Below, piece after piece: positions 1 through 8,891 of a DNA stretch of 40,055 nt. Position 1 is the first letter of the stretch. Every line of letters begins with the position of its first letter. The notes under the pieces are model-generated. The model was not told the origin of the DNA, searched no databases, and saw only the letters and a program-made list of their open reading frames with translations. A program made the position numbers and the translations under genes. The DNA comes from Alistipes sp. (GTDB lineage Bacteria; Bacteroidota; Bacteroidia; Bacteroidales; Rikenellaceae): positions 1-40,055 of the forward strand of contig JAGBXR010000013.1 of the NCBI GenBank assembly GCA_017629145.1. Direction: 5' to 3'.

Positions 1-1593
1 GATCAGTTGGCTGGTACTATCCAGAACGATATTTTGAAGGAGTTTATGGTGCGTAACACCTACATTTATCCTCCAAAGTTCTCTATGAAGATTATCGCTG
101 ACATCTTCGAGTACACATCAAAGAATATGCCTAAGTTCAACTCTATCTCTATCTCTGGTTACCATATGCAGGAGGCAGGTGCTACAGCAGATATCGAGTT
201 GGCTTACACTTTGGCTGACGGTTTGGAGTACTTGCGCGCAGGTATCAACGCAGGTATGTCTATCGACGCCTTTGCACCACGCTTGTCATTCTTCTGGGCT
301 ATCGGTATGAACCACTTTATGGAGATCGCCAAGATGCGTGCAGCACGTTTGTTGTGGGCAAAGATCGTGAAGCAGTTCGAGCCTAAGAACTCTAAGTCTT
401 TGGCATTGCGTACTCACTCACAGACATCAGGTTGGTCACTTACAGAGCAGGATCCATTTAACAACGTAGCACGTACAGCTATCGAGGCTATGGGTGCAGC
501 TTTGGGTCACACCCAGTCATTGCACACTAACGCGTTGGATGAGGCTATCGCACTTCCTACCGACTTCTCGGCTCGTATCGCACGTAACACCCAGATCTAC
601 ATCCAGGAGGAGACCAACGTATGCCGTTCAGCAGATCCTTGGGCAGGTTCTTACTATGTTGAGAGCCTCACAAACGAGATCGCTCACAAGGCTTGGGATC
701 ACATCCAGGAGATCGAGCAGCTCGGTGGTATGGCCAAGGCTATCGAGACAGGTATTCCAAAGCTCCGCATCGAGGAGGCTGCAGCACGTAAGCAGGCTCG
801 TATCGACTCGGGCGTTGAGACTATCATCGGTGTAAACCGCTACCGTCTCGAGAAGGAGGCACCTATCGACATCCTCGCTGTGGATAACACAGCTGTTCGT
901 GAGAGCCAGGTTAAGCGTTTGCAGGAGCTCCGCGCTAACCGTGACAACGCTGCTGTAGAGGCTGCTTTGGCAGCTATCACAGAGTGCGTACGCACAGGTG
1001 AGGGCAACTTGCTTGCATTGGCAGTTGAGGCTGCAAAGGTACGCGCATCACTTGGTGAGATTTCGGACGCTTGCGAGAAGATCGTAGGTCGCTACAAGGC
1101 AGTTATTCGTCTAAATTCAGGTGTATATTCAGCAGAGGTGAAATCAGATTCAGCATTCGACAAGGCAAAGCAGATGTGTGCTGACTTTGCAAAGAAGGAG
1201 GGTCGTCAGCCCCGTATTATGATTGCTAAATTGGGTCAGGATGGTCACGACCGTGGCGCAAAGGTTGTTGCTACAGGTTATGCCGACATCGGTTTCGATG
1301 TTGATATGGGTCCATTGTTCCAGACTCCAGAGGAGGCAGCAAAGCAGGCTGTAGAGAACGACGTTCACGTAGTGGGCGTATCGTCACTCGCTGCTGGTCA
1401 CCTCACGCTTGTTCCACAGATTATCGCAGAGCTTAAGAAGCTCGGCCGCGAGGATATCGTAGTTGTTGTGGGTGGTGTTATCCCAGCTCAGGACTACGAT
1501 CAGCTATATCGTGATGGTGCAGCTGCAATCTTCGGTCCTGGTACTCCTGTTGCAACAGCAGCTATCAAGATCCTTGAGATTCTCGCTGAGTAA
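1..1593 (+). CDS. mutB: Methylmalonyl-CoA mutase, large (B12-binding) subunit, 5'-truncated
   Basis: The enzyme interconverts (R)-methylmalonyl-CoA and succinyl-CoA using adenosylcobalamin, a cytoplasmic step of the succinate-propionate pathway. The frame is open from the first base, so the gene begins before the window; about 530 C-terminal residues are present of a usual ~715. The first ~380 residues are the substrate-binding barrel, with the typical stretches [16 protein letters not shown] and [20 protein letters not shown]. The last ~135 residues are the B12-binding Rossmann domain, with the cobalt-ligand motif [10 protein letters not shown], then GVSSLAAGH and VVVGGVIP. The small subunit would be expected upstream, outside the window. 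A strong terminator follows. The B12-uptake operon at 6.6-13.7 kb fits the cofactor need. The family is certain; the symbol follows mutA/mutB usage. Confidence 0.96.
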   Translation, partial: DQLAGTIQNDILKEFMVRNTYIYPPKFSMKIIADIFEYTSKNMPKFNSISISGYHMQEAGATADIELAYTLADGLEYLRAGINAGMSIDAFAPRLSFFWAIGMNHFMEIAKMRAARLLWAKIVKQFEPKNSKSLALRTHSQTSGWSLTEQDPFNNVARTAIEAMGAALGHTQSLHTNALDEAIALPTDFSARIARNTQIYIQEETNVCRSADPWAGSYYVESLTNEIAHKAWDHIQEIEQLGGMAKAIETGIPKLRIEEAAARKQARIDSGVETIIGVNRYRLEKEAPIDILAVDNTAVRESQVKRLQELRANRDNAAVEAALAAITECVRTGEGNLLALAVEAAKVRASLGEISDACEKIVGRYKAVIRLNSGVYSAEVKSDSAFDKAKQMCADFAKKEGRQPRIMIAKLGQDGHDRGAKVVATGYADIGFDVDMGPLFQTPEEAAKQAVENDVHVVGVSSLAAGHLTLVPQIIAELKKLGREDIVVVVGGVIPAQDYDQLYRDGAAAIFGPGTPVATAAIKILEILAE

Positions 1594-1615
1594 TCTATAG
1601 GGATTATAATAAGTG

Positions 1616-1654
1616 TAGTCCTACCCAACGATTGTTGGGTAGGACTATTTTTTT
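1616..1654 (+). terminator. Rho-independent terminator of the mutase gene
   Basis: A perfect 14-bp stem (1616-1629 with 1634-1647) with a GATT loop is followed by seven T residues. It starts 22 bp after the mutase stop codon. Confidence 0.93.
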
Positions 1655-1852
1655 AGTGTGGTAATAGCCTATTTTGGCATCGATGCATAATATCCATACA
1701 TCTTATAATCGTGAGTTTACCTCGTGGCCTATGTATCAATGATAAATGACAATAATATACGGTTTTTTCAGGCTTACTGCTGCTTATGATCTCTATCTCA
1801 TTGTTCAGAATGATCCACGAATAGATTAATAGGCTAATGTTAACATATAAAA
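1655..1852. other. Intergenic stretch with no gene seen
   Basis: This is the middle of a 349-bp gap between convergent genes. It is AT-rich and has no plausible coding frame, RNA gene or repeat that I can recognise. Only the two terminators at its edges are interpretable. Confidence 0.5.
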
Positions 1853-1884
1853 TGGGCTACCCAACAATTAAATTGGATAGCCCA
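1846..1884 (-). terminator. Terminator for the minus-strand BACON lipoprotein operon
   Basis: An inverted repeat (1853-1864 with 1873-1884, TGGGCTACCCAA against TTGGATAGCCCA) has one bulged base. Read on the minus strand it is followed by a short T-rich stretch. It lies about 60 bp after the stop of the 1943-3802 gene. Confidence 0.75.
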
Positions 1885-1942
1885 TATTGGTAGAGATGGT
1901 TGATTGTAGCGCCAAAGATGCGCTATTGTTGCAACCAATTAA

Positions 1943-3802
1943 TTATTTATTCTCGCTATAAACATAGCTTGAAGTATCTGCTGCATCGCTAAAGTATAGG
2001 ATAAACATATCCTTAAAGAGCTTACCATAGTTGCCATTTGCATCCTCGGCAACAGCGATTATGCTATACTCCTTCTCGTACTCAACGATTGCATTGTAGT
2101 GTGAATAGCAGTTAACGAGATACTTGTCGTTAGCTACATCACGCAACCACTCAGCATCCTTGCTATACCACTCCAAAGGCAATGTTGTGATCATAAGGTA
2201 AACATTGTCAGATGAGCTAACGCCACTGATAGTCATTGGCAATAGTGTGTATATATCGCTGTTGCTATACTCGCTCCAATAGTCAGGGTACTCCATTGAG
2301 AGGTCGAACAAATCGTAGTGATTTGTCCAGCTAATATTGATGTCTGACATACCTGGAGTGTTAGAGCGTGTCATAAACTCTGTGGTAAAGATACGAGTGT
2401 TAGGTGTGTTACCCTCCAAACCATATGCAAATGCCACATAGTGTGTGTTAGCCTCAAGGCTTGAGAGGTTCATATCTGTGTAACCTACAGCCTGATAGAA
2501 ATCATACTTCTCGGCAATAGTTGCGAACTTCTCTGCATCTGTCTCACCGAGAGCGTCGAAATCGGTCTTCTTGAATACCGAACGTGCGAAACGACCCTCA
2601 GGATCGCTAGCGGTCCAATATACATTGGCTGTGTTTGCATAGATATCCTTTACTACGATGTCGATTGTCATATCTGACTGCTCAATGCTGCCTGTAGTCA
2701 CATTCTCAATGACGATATCTGATGCTGTAAACGATGTCTCTGGGCTCACAGCAAAGACATAGAAGATATACTCTGTATCTGCCAAGAGCGATGTATAGTT
2801 GATATCCTGAGAACCCTGATAGCAGAGCATAGCGAGAATCTGAGCAGGGTCATAACCGCTGTTTAGCTTGATTGAAGCCTGCTCGTTCCACTTACGAGGG
2901 AATACCTCTTCAGGAGTAGCTGTCTCGCCATAATATCGCTTGAAATCTCTTACTGACCAGCACTCTGTGTAGTAGTATGTATCTGCATACTTAGTTGTTA
3001 CAGTCTGCTGAATATATGCGCCGTCAACAGCGAAAGACATAGTGATAGCTTCGTCGATAGAAGGAGTCTGAGTGGTGCAAATTACCTGGCGGTATACCTC
3101 AGATGCAGCCTCACCACTAACAAGGTTAATATGGTAGCAATATATCACATACTCGGTATTAGGTACAAGTTTCTCAAAAGTGATATTCTCAGTATTTGCA
3201 ATATAGGCGATGTTCTGCAAGTAGTTGAGCAAAGTCTGGCCAGCTGCTGTAGCCTCGTCGCCAATAGCACTGAGGTCGTAGTATGTGAGCGCATCATCTG
3301 AATTGAGGTCGAAAGCATCGATATGTGCCTTAGTATAGATACGACAGATGTATGGGCTCTTGACATCAGCAGGAGTAACATTGATTGTGAGTGATGTAGG
3401 CAATGTCTCAACGATCTCGTATGTGAATAGATCTGTTGTCGACTCAGCCTGAATAACATTAATCTCATAAGACTCCTCTACAGCTGTGTAGTGTACAGCG
3501 ATACGAGCCGAACGAGACTCCTTCTTGAAGTTTGGATCTACGCTAAAGCTGATCTTACCCTCGGTTGCTGTGCTGAGGTTTGTAATCCAGCTCTGTTGAG
3601 ACTCAGAGAGTACTACAGCACCTGCCACTGGGTTGATGATAGTGTAATTAACCTCATAGTTACCACCCTCAGCATCGACAGTAACCGTTGAAGTCTCGAG
3701 CTTAAACTCGCTCTTCTTCTCGACTACATCCTCGCCCTTCTTTTCGCAACCCACACCTATGAGGAGCGCGAAGGTAGCGATAACACTAAAAAATTTCTTC
3801 AT
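1943..3802 (-). CDS. BACON/fibronectin-like surface lipoprotein
   Basis: A 619-residue protein with a lipoprotein signal peptide; the lipobox LIGVGC puts the lipidated cysteine at residue 19. Residues ~30-118 resemble a BACON domain: the pattern VDAEGGNYEVNYTI, a tryptophan strand (QSWITN), then a closing strand ending NVIQAES. The rest appears to be repeated fibronectin-type beta domains, each with a 'NTEYVIY / DTEYIFYVFAVSP / NTHYVAFAYGL' strand that ends with an aromatic-rich segment. No catalytic motif is seen. BACON domains in Bacteroidetes are linked to glycan or mucin binding, so an outer-membrane adhesin or binding role is an inference. It lies 25 bp downstream of another BACON lipoprotein and is probably co-transcribed with it. 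Confidence 0.85.
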   Translation of the reverse strand: MKKFFSVIATFALLIGVGCEKKGEDVVEKKSEFKLETSTVTVDAEGGNYEVNYTIINPVAGAVVLSESQQSWITNLSTATEGKISFSVDPNFKKESRSARIAVHYTAVEESYEINVIQAESTTDLFTYEIVETLPTSLTINVTPADVKSPYICRIYTKAHIDAFDLNSDDALTYYDLSAIGDEATAAGQTLLNYLQNIAYIANTENITFEKLVPNTEYVIYCYHINLVSGEAASEVYRQVICTTQTPSIDEAITMSFAVDGAYIQQTVTTKYADTYYYTECWSVRDFKRYYGETATPEEVFPRKWNEQASIKLNSGYDPAQILAMLCYQGSQDINYTSLLADTEYIFYVFAVSPETSFTASDIVIENVTTGSIEQSDMTIDIVVKDIYANTANVYWTASDPEGRFARSVFKKTDFDALGETDAEKFATIAEKYDFYQAVGYTDMNLSSLEANTHYVAFAYGLEGNTPNTRIFTTEFMTRSNTPGMSDINISWTNHYDLFDLSMEYPDYWSEYSNSDIYTLLPMTISGVSSSDNVYLMITTLPLEWYSKDAEWLRDVANDKYLVNCYSHYNAIVEYEKEYSIIAVAEDANGNYGKLFKDMFILYFSDAADTSSYVYSENK

Positions 3803-3827
3803 AATCTATTACTGTTTTTAAAGTTGT

Positions 3828-5372
3828 TTATTTGCGGAATACAGAGCTCTGGGCAGTCTCAGCACGGAATGCTTCGCCAGTCCAACTTGCTGTAATATGG
3901 TTCTTTAGGTCGTCATAGACGCTGATGTTCACGCTTAGAGTGCCATCGCCATTGTCTACAACATCCATATTTCCACCGCGCAATGGTGCCATATCGCCAA
4001 CCTCTACTGTAGTGTCGGTCGTGAAAGAACTGAAGTACCAGCTGCAGAGCAGATTGTGATTATCTGTCCAACCATAGATGAATGTATTCTCGGCAAGATA
4101 CTCCGATGCGGTATATGCACCAGCAAAGCCACTCTGTTCGTCGTTGTAACCCGAAATAATGTCGAATTGGAAGCAATCGCCATTGCCATCCTTAGGCTGA
4201 ATGAGGAACATCCAGTTGAATCGACCAAACTCGTAGTAGTCGCCGTAGCACTCATATACCATATAATGGTTAGATAGGTCGGCAGCGTAGTCGTCCTCGA
4301 GTGTAGTGAGGATTACGACAGTATCCTGATTATCCTCTAGCTCGTTCTGGCCGAAGAAGACTACGTGGTGGTTCTCACCATTGATAACCACATCCAAGGT
4401 GATAGACTTGTCGTCCACTACAAGTGTTCCCGATTCGAAAGGCTGAATATCGCCACGACGAGCATTTACATCGGTAACCCAGAAACCGCTATACTCAGCT
4501 GTGAATGTCCACTGCTCGCAGCTGTTTGTGCTGTCGAAAGTGTATGTACCCTTAGGGATAGAGACAGTTCCAGATGTTGCTACAGGACCATAGGCATCTA
4601 TACGGTAGTATGTTGCATTTGCCAAAGAGTTTCCATCGTAGTCAAAACCTCTATCGGTTAGGAAGAACCAGTAGTTCGCTGAGCCTGGAGTGTATGCATC
4701 ACCAAGATATTCACCTGTGAGAATTGGAGCCTTGAAGTTAATCTCGCCAGAGCCTGCCTGCTGCACCAATACATCGAACGATACTGAACCATAGCCTACA
4801 GTCACCATCGTATCGCGATCCTTGCCCGAGATGTTTGTGGCGATGTAGAGCTTTACCTCACCGTTTTTCCTACAGTCGATAGTGTAGATCCAATCTGCCG
4901 ATGTTTTAGCGTAGATGTAGTCAACAGGGTTGCTATTCTCAAGGGTGTAGGTAATAATCACAGCCTGACCACAACGATCAATAGCCACAATCTCTTCGCT
5001 TGTAAGTGTGAGTATAGGCGTCTCACGCTGGTTAGACTGTGTAACAACAACGCTAACCTTGCTCGCACCATAGGCCAATGTTACGGCTGCCATACGTACA
5101 CCACCCGATGTGTTCTCGGTGTACTGAATCTTGGCCTCGCCATTTTCGTTGCTCTTCACACGAAGCCAATCCGAACTGAGATCGATGTCGGCAACGCCAT
5201 TCTCTACACCACCAATGGTGTAGCTAATTGTAAACTCGCCCTCATAGAGGCTGACGTCTAAGTTCGTAGGAGAGGTTACTTGAATCTCGCCCACGGCAAT
5301 GCTATCGCTAGTCTCGCACGATGCAAACACAAGAGCTGCAAGAGCATAGGTTAATGCAAAAAATCTTCTCAT
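3828..5372 (-). CDS. Lipoprotein with two BACON domains
   Basis: A 514-residue protein beginning with a lipoprotein signal peptide (ALVFASC, cysteine 19). Two successive BACON-like domains follow, at about residues 28-113 and 118-207. The first has a DWLRVKSNENGEAKIQYTEN core and ends VVVTQS; the second has DWIYTIDCRKNGEVKLYIAT and ends VLVQQAG. The C-terminal ~300 residues look like beta-sandwich domains of unknown type, rich in aromatic and acidic residues. It is the first gene of a minus-strand pair, and a good Bacteroidetes promoter lies 60 bp upstream. The role is unknown; surface binding is the likely one by analogy. Confidence 0.85.
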   Translation of the reverse strand: MRRFFALTYALAALVFASCETSDSIAVGEIQVTSPTNLDVSLYEGEFTISYTIGGVENGVADIDLSSDWLRVKSNENGEAKIQYTENTSGGVRMAAVTLAYGASKVSVVVTQSNQRETPILTLTSEEIVAIDRCGQAVIITYTLENSNPVDYIYAKTSADWIYTIDCRKNGEVKLYIATNISGKDRDTMVTVGYGSVSFDVLVQQAGSGEINFKAPILTGEYLGDAYTPGSANYWFFLTDRGFDYDGNSLANATYYRIDAYGPVATSGTVSIPKGTYTFDSTNSCEQWTFTAEYSGFWVTDVNARRGDIQPFESGTLVVDDKSITLDVVINGENHHVVFFGQNELEDNQDTVVILTTLEDDYAADLSNHYMVYECYGDYYEFGRFNWMFLIQPKDGNGDCFQFDIISGYNDEQSGFAGAYTASEYLAENTFIYGWTDNHNLLCSWYFSSFTTDTTVEVGDMAPLRGGNMDVVDNGDGTLSVNISVYDDLKNHITASWTGEAFRAETAQSSVFRK

Positions 5373-5431
5373 AGTATAATTTTAGTGTTTTATTGATATT
5401 TCGCCAATATTTCAGCAATGACAATTTGGGA

Positions 5432-5461
5432 CAAAGATATCTATTTTTAGAGAAACTACAA
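5432..5461 (-). promoter_or_regulatory. Bacteroidetes-type promoter for the BACON lipoprotein pair
   Basis: On the minus strand a TATCTTTG -7 box (5439-5432) is preceded by TTG (5461-5459) with a 19-bp gap, the consensus TTG-N19-TAnnTTTG arrangement. Transcription would begin near 5425, leaving a leader of about 50 nt. Confidence 0.8.
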
Positions 5462-5482
5462 TAGCTTTTTTAGCCTTTTTTA

Positions 5483-5491
5483 GGGGGGGGG
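5483..5491. repeat. G9 homopolymer tract between divergent genes
   Basis: Nine consecutive G residues sit in otherwise AT-rich DNA, about 22 bp upstream of the -33 box of the minus-strand lipoprotein promoter and about 190 bp before rpoD. Such tracts are prone to slipped-strand length change. Confidence 0.9.
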
Positions 5492-5677
5492 AATATTTTG
5501 TATATTAAGCCTTTGCACGAGTGAAAAAACAGCAAAAAGGGCCTATCCTGAAACAATCTAACGGCTGCAGTAGTTTGCACCGATTACAAAAAATTTCGAT
5601 TGTCGTGAAACAATTTCACACACTATCGCGTATATGTAGGTAATTGTAGAATAATTATTGTAAGAGAAGATAGATTT
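5492..5677. other. Upstream region of rpoD
   Basis: The rest of the 305-bp gap between divergent genes. It is AT-rich and must hold the rpoD promoter, but I do not find a full TTG-N19-21-TAnnTTTG match. Near matches such as TAGTTTG (around 5571) lack one spacer base. Confidence 0.4.
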
Positions 5678-6538
5678 ATGCGTCAATTAAAGATTACGAA
5701 GTCGATTACCAACCGTGAGAGTGCGTCGTTGGATAAGTACCTTCAGGAGATTGGTAAGGAGGAGCTCATTTCGGTTGAGGAAGAGGTAGAACTTGCGCAA
5801 CGTATCAAGCGTGGCGACCAGGAGGCATTGGAGAAGCTTACAAAGGCTAACCTCCGTTTCGTTGTCTCGGTAGCAAAGCAGTATCAGAATCAGGGTCTCA
5901 GCCTTCCTGACCTTATCAACGAGGGTAACCTCGGCCTTATCAAGGCTGCCGAGAAGTTCGATGAGACTCGCGGTTTCAAGTTTATCTCGTATGCCGTATG
6001 GTGGATTCGCCAGTCTATCTTGCAGGCATTGGCCGAGCAGTCACGTATCGTACGTCTGCCTCTCAACCAGGTAGGCTCACTCAATAAGATCAACAAGGCA
6101 TTTGCACGTTTCGAGCAGGAGCACGAGCGTACACCATCAGCCGAGGAGCTCGCAACAGAGCTCGAGCTTCCAAAGGAGAAGGTTACCGACACATTGCGTG
6201 TTGCCGGTCGCCACATCTCGGTAGATGCCCCATTTGCCGACGGCGAGGACAACAGCCTTCTCGACGTGTTGGTAAACACCGACTCGCCAAATGCTGACCG
6301 TGGTCTTATCAATGAGTCGTTGGCCAAGGAGGTGGAGCGTGCTCTCGAGATTCTCACAGAGCGCGAGCAGGACATCATCCGCTACTTCTTCGGCATCGGA
6401 TGCTCGGAGATGACTCTCGAGGAGATTGGCGAAAAGTTCGACCTCACACGCGAGCGCGTGCGTCAGATTAAGGAGAAGGCGATTCGCAAGTTGCGCACAT
6501 CGTCACGAAGCTCGCTTCTCAAGTCTTATTTGGGATAG
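5678..6538 (+). CDS. rpoD: Primary sigma factor (RpoD/SigA-type, Bacteroidetes sigma-ABfr)
   Basis: A 286-residue sigma-70 family factor that gives RNA polymerase its housekeeping promoter specificity. All conserved regions are present in order. Region 1.2 is around residues 16-50 ([16 protein letters not shown]). Region 2 has [22 protein letters not shown] and the -10 melting helix [15 protein letters not shown]. Region 3 spans about 125-200. Region 4 has the helix-turn-helix [28 protein letters not shown]. The short acidic N-terminus without region 1.1 is usual for Bacteroidetes primary sigma factors, which recognise the TTG/TAnnTTTG promoters seen in this window. It is monocistronic, with its own terminator. 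Confidence 0.97.
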   Translation: MRQLKITKSITNRESASLDKYLQEIGKEELISVEEEVELAQRIKRGDQEALEKLTKANLRFVVSVAKQYQNQGLSLPDLINEGNLGLIKAAEKFDETRGFKFISYAVWWIRQSILQALAEQSRIVRLPLNQVGSLNKINKAFARFEQEHERTPSAEELATELELPKEKVTDTLRVAGRHISVDAPFADGEDNSLLDVLVNTDSPNADRGLINESLAKEVERALEILTEREQDIIRYFFGIGCSEMTLEEIGEKFDLTRERVRQIKEKAIRKLRTSSRSSLLKSYLG

Positions 6539-6557
6539 TAATCATCCTCAACGAGGT

Positions 6558-6594
6558 AAAAAATGTGGTTTGCTCATTGCAAATCACATTTTTT
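6558..6594 (+). terminator. rpoD terminator
   Basis: The stem pairs 6558-6573 (A6-TGTGGTTTGC) with 6579-6594 (GCAAATCACAT6) around a 5-nt loop, with one mismatch, and ends in a T run. Its 3' arm overlaps the promoter of the following operon. Confidence 0.8.
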
Positions 6595-6605
6595 TTGTAT
6601 CTTTG
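6577..6605 (+). promoter_or_regulatory. Promoter of the cobalamin-uptake operon
   Basis: A TTG box (6577-6579) lies 18 bp before a TATCTTTG -7 box (6598-6605). Transcription would start near 6611, just before the riboswitch aptamer. Confidence 0.8.
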
Positions 6606-6614
6606 CGCCAAGCA

Positions 6615-6790
6615 TTGGTTCTCAAGAGGCTACGCCCCGCGTGAGATTAAAAGGGAAATGGGTGTGATTCCCATACAGTTCCCGCTGCTGTGAGTTCTAA
6701 AAAAGGCTCTGCGACATCTTAATGTCACTGGTCGAAAGACTGGGAAGGCATCGCAGAGCGGAACAAGTCAGAAGACCTGCCAAGCGTTTA
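6615..6790 (+). promoter_or_regulatory. Cobalamin riboswitch
   Basis: This leader has the landmarks of the adenosylcobalamin-type aptamer in the right order. First comes AAAAGGGAAATGGGTGTGAT followed by CCCGCTGCTGTGAG. Next is TCACTGGTCGAAAGACTGGGAAGG in the P7-P8 region. Last is the B12-box variant AGTCAGAAGACCTGCC at 6766-6781. In Gram-negative bacteria such elements lower expression of uptake genes when B12 is plentiful, usually by blocking translation. Here it precedes a BtuB/BtuG locus, which supports the call. Exact ends are approximate. Confidence 0.93.
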
Positions 6791-6995
6791 TAACGAGATT
6801 ATGCCTACGGCGAATGGGCGGTCTGCGACTTGATTGTTTATCGAGTTATTGTATGATTAAAGTGGCTACCATAGGTGCACCTTGCGGTGTTGGTACGGCG
6901 TATATTGTATGCCGTAGGTGGCTCTTGTTGGGCATACTCTCGTTGTGCGAGTTACGGAGAATGACTTTTCACAAACCATTTAACAAACACAACGT
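6791..6995 (+). promoter_or_regulatory. Long leader after the riboswitch (expression platform)
   Basis: About 200 nt separate the aptamer from the first coding sequence. CCTACGGC (6804-6811) is perfectly complementary to GCCGTAGG (6911-6918), so a long-range stem is possible and may be part of the switching structure. No obvious T-tailed intrinsic terminator is seen. A 61-codon frame (6814-6999) crosses this leader but has no features of a real protein. Confidence 0.45.
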
Positions 6996-7136
6996 ATGAA
7001 AAAAATCATTTCAATCGAGCGCTTGGCAGTCAAGCCAAACTACACAACCCCAACACTTGAGGTTGTAAGTGTGGCCGTAGAGAGCGGCTATGCCACATCG
7101 GGTAATCAGGAACCTTCACCCTGGGAGAATATGTAG
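6996..7136 (+). CDS. Small peptide (46 aa) of the Y..P..E / GYA.S type
   Basis: ATG at 6996 opens a 46-codon frame that stops at 7136, 27 bp before the BtuH-like gene, so it is the first gene of the riboswitch operon. It starts MKKIISIERLAVKPN and has a core YTTPTLEVVSVAVESGYATS followed by a short polar tail ending PWENM. The same core layout (Y-x2-P-x-[LV]-E, then V-x-[VI]-E-x-G-[YF]-A-x-S) occurs in the 40-residue peptide at 33335-33457. There is no lipobox or membrane helix. Short proteins of this shape are, to my knowledge, common in Bacteroidales and have no assigned function. The tail after G-Y-A-x-S could be a cleaved or modified segment, but that is speculation. Confidence 0.7.
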   Translation: MKKIISIERLAVKPNYTTPTLEVVSVAVESGYATSGNQEPSPWENM

Positions 7137-7163
7137 CAACCATCAACAAAGCGTCAAAGTATT

Positions 7164-8888
7164 ATGAAAAAGATCATCTTTATGCTCGCTACAATCCTGA
7201 TGGTTGCAGCCTGCCAGAACAATTTCGAGGATAACTTCTCAACAATCAACAACCCAGCAGAGGAGCTTGTAATCGTCGGTTACTCATCTGCGGACAATAC
7301 ACGTACCGCATTTGGCACACCCGACTCTTCGGAGATTCCATTCTACTGGACAAAGGGCGACTACGTATGGCTCGGCACATCGAAGAGTAAGACCCTCGCG
7401 GAGGATACATCACTCGGTCACTTCTCGTTCGATGATGGTGCAGGTGTTGTAGGCACTGGCCACATCTTCTACAATATGACAGGTGAGGCGAAGACCGCTC
7501 ACGTACTTGCAGAGCAGAGTGCTGACGGCAACCTCGGCAATGATGGCGACTTCGGCTACTCGACACTCGATGAGTACAACACATTCTACCTCGAGCATAA
7601 GACTGCCTACGTATGGTTCGACACCAAGACTACGGACAGCGATATGCCCAAGCTCGAATATATACGTCTCGAGACCGAGGGTATAGCGATCGCAGGTAAG
7701 CGTAACTACAATTTCAACACACGTGAGTGGGACGACGCAACATCGGAGGGCAGTTCATCTATCATTCTCAATTTCGAGGGTGGCTACCAGCTTAAGTCAA
7801 CAAACAGCGGCATTATGGCGGCTATGGTAGTACTTCCAAGCGAGGTTAGCGGCACAAAGCTCTGTGTAACCTACGGCTTCGAGAATGGCTCGACATATAG
7901 CGAGACGAAGTTCCCATCGAAGGATTTCACAAGTGGTGCTACACAGCGCATAGCAACGACAATCAAGAAGAGCGACTTGGTACAACCCGAGCCAGAGCTT
8001 CCTTACGAGTTGCGCGTATTGACCTTCGAGGATGAGGATGCCAAGTTCACACCCTACATCCTCGACTATGCATACAGCTACGCAGGTGCTGAGATAAACA
8101 GGTGGAGCGACCTTATTGACGAGGTGCAGTACTATGGTCCATTGACCTATGGTAACGACCAGATGGATGCTATGTATTGGTGGTACGATGAGGGCAACAC
8201 CGAGCTATACCATATGTTCCCCGACAACTACGCCTATTGCTTCTGGGGTGGTGGTCACGCCATATCGAACTATTGGGGCGAGGGCTATGCTGACGAGAAT
8301 CGCAACGAGCATATCGCAAAGTTCTATGGCGAAGAGTATGTAGAGCAGTTTGCTGGCAACGATATGACCTTGGGCTGGTTCCTTGTACAGATGATGACAC
8401 CTATCAAGGCTCATTCGGGCGACAACTTCTGCATACACTATGGCTACAAGGATTTCTACTCGTATATCGAAAACCTCCCTGAGTTATCGTTTGCTGATGG
8501 CGAGGCGCGCGTTATCGACCATATGTGGGTGACCAATACGAACTACACACTGAATCAGTTGTATAACGGAGTGAAGAGCGAAGCTGGCAATAGCTTTGGT
8601 GGCAACTGGGAGGGTTTGAACGACGACGCTTGGCTCAAGATTGTAGCACAGGGCTTTGATGATGTAGAGGCCGACGCCTATGCTGAGCCCATCAGCGAGG
8701 CCGAGTTCTACTTGGTGCAGGGCGAAGAAGTTGTAACCGATTGGCAGAAGTGGGATTTGTCGTCACTTGGCAAGGTCGCAAAGGTTAGATTCAACTTCCT
8801 CTACTCCGACGATATGGGCGGTAGTTATGGTTTTACCATCCCTGGCTACTTTGCTTACGACGATATAGCGGTAAGATTTGAAAAATAA
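7164..8888 (+). CDS. BtuH-like (DUF4465) surface lipoprotein with fimbrillin-like N-terminus
   Basis: A 574-residue lipoprotein; the lipobox MVAAC places the lipidated cysteine at residue 17. Residues ~30-270 resemble fimbrillin-like (Mfa-type) domains, with TRTAFGTPDSSEIPFYWTKGD and later repeated beta strands. The C-terminal half matches DUF4465: a tryptophan- and glycine-rich region (CFWGGGHAISNYWGEGYAD), MWVTNTNYTLNQLYNG, and the ending VTDWQKWDLSSLGKV then PGYFAYDDIAVRF. DUF4465 proteins in B12 loci of Bacteroides (BtuH) bind cobalamin on the cell surface. Its place directly after a cobalamin riboswitch and before BtuG and BtuB homologues supports that role here. The fimbrillin-like extension may raise the binding domain above the surface; this is an inference. 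Confidence 0.85.
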   Translation: MKKIIFMLATILMVAACQNNFEDNFSTINNPAEELVIVGYSSADNTRTAFGTPDSSEIPFYWTKGDYVWLGTSKSKTLAEDTSLGHFSFDDGAGVVGTGHIFYNMTGEAKTAHVLAEQSADGNLGNDGDFGYSTLDEYNTFYLEHKTAYVWFDTKTTDSDMPKLEYIRLETEGIAIAGKRNYNFNTREWDDATSEGSSSIILNFEGGYQLKSTNSGIMAAMVVLPSEVSGTKLCVTYGFENGSTYSETKFPSKDFTSGATQRIATTIKKSDLVQPEPELPYELRVLTFEDEDAKFTPYILDYAYSYAGAEINRWSDLIDEVQYYGPLTYGNDQMDAMYWWYDEGNTELYHMFPDNYAYCFWGGGHAISNYWGEGYADENRNEHIAKFYGEEYVEQFAGNDMTLGWFLVQMMTPIKAHSGDNFCIHYGYKDFYSYIENLPELSFADGEARVIDHMWVTNTNYTLNQLYNGVKSEAGNSFGGNWEGLNDDAWLKIVAQGFDDVEADAYAEPISEAEFYLVQGEEVVTDWQKWDLSSLGKVAKVRFNFLYSDDMGGSYGFTIPGYFAYDDIAVRFEK

Positions 8889-8891
8889 TAT

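Noticed and set aside
6814-6999. 61-codon frame between the riboswitch and the operon
   Set aside because: It crosses the leader RNA, overlaps the start of the better-supported 46-aa peptide, and has no family features.
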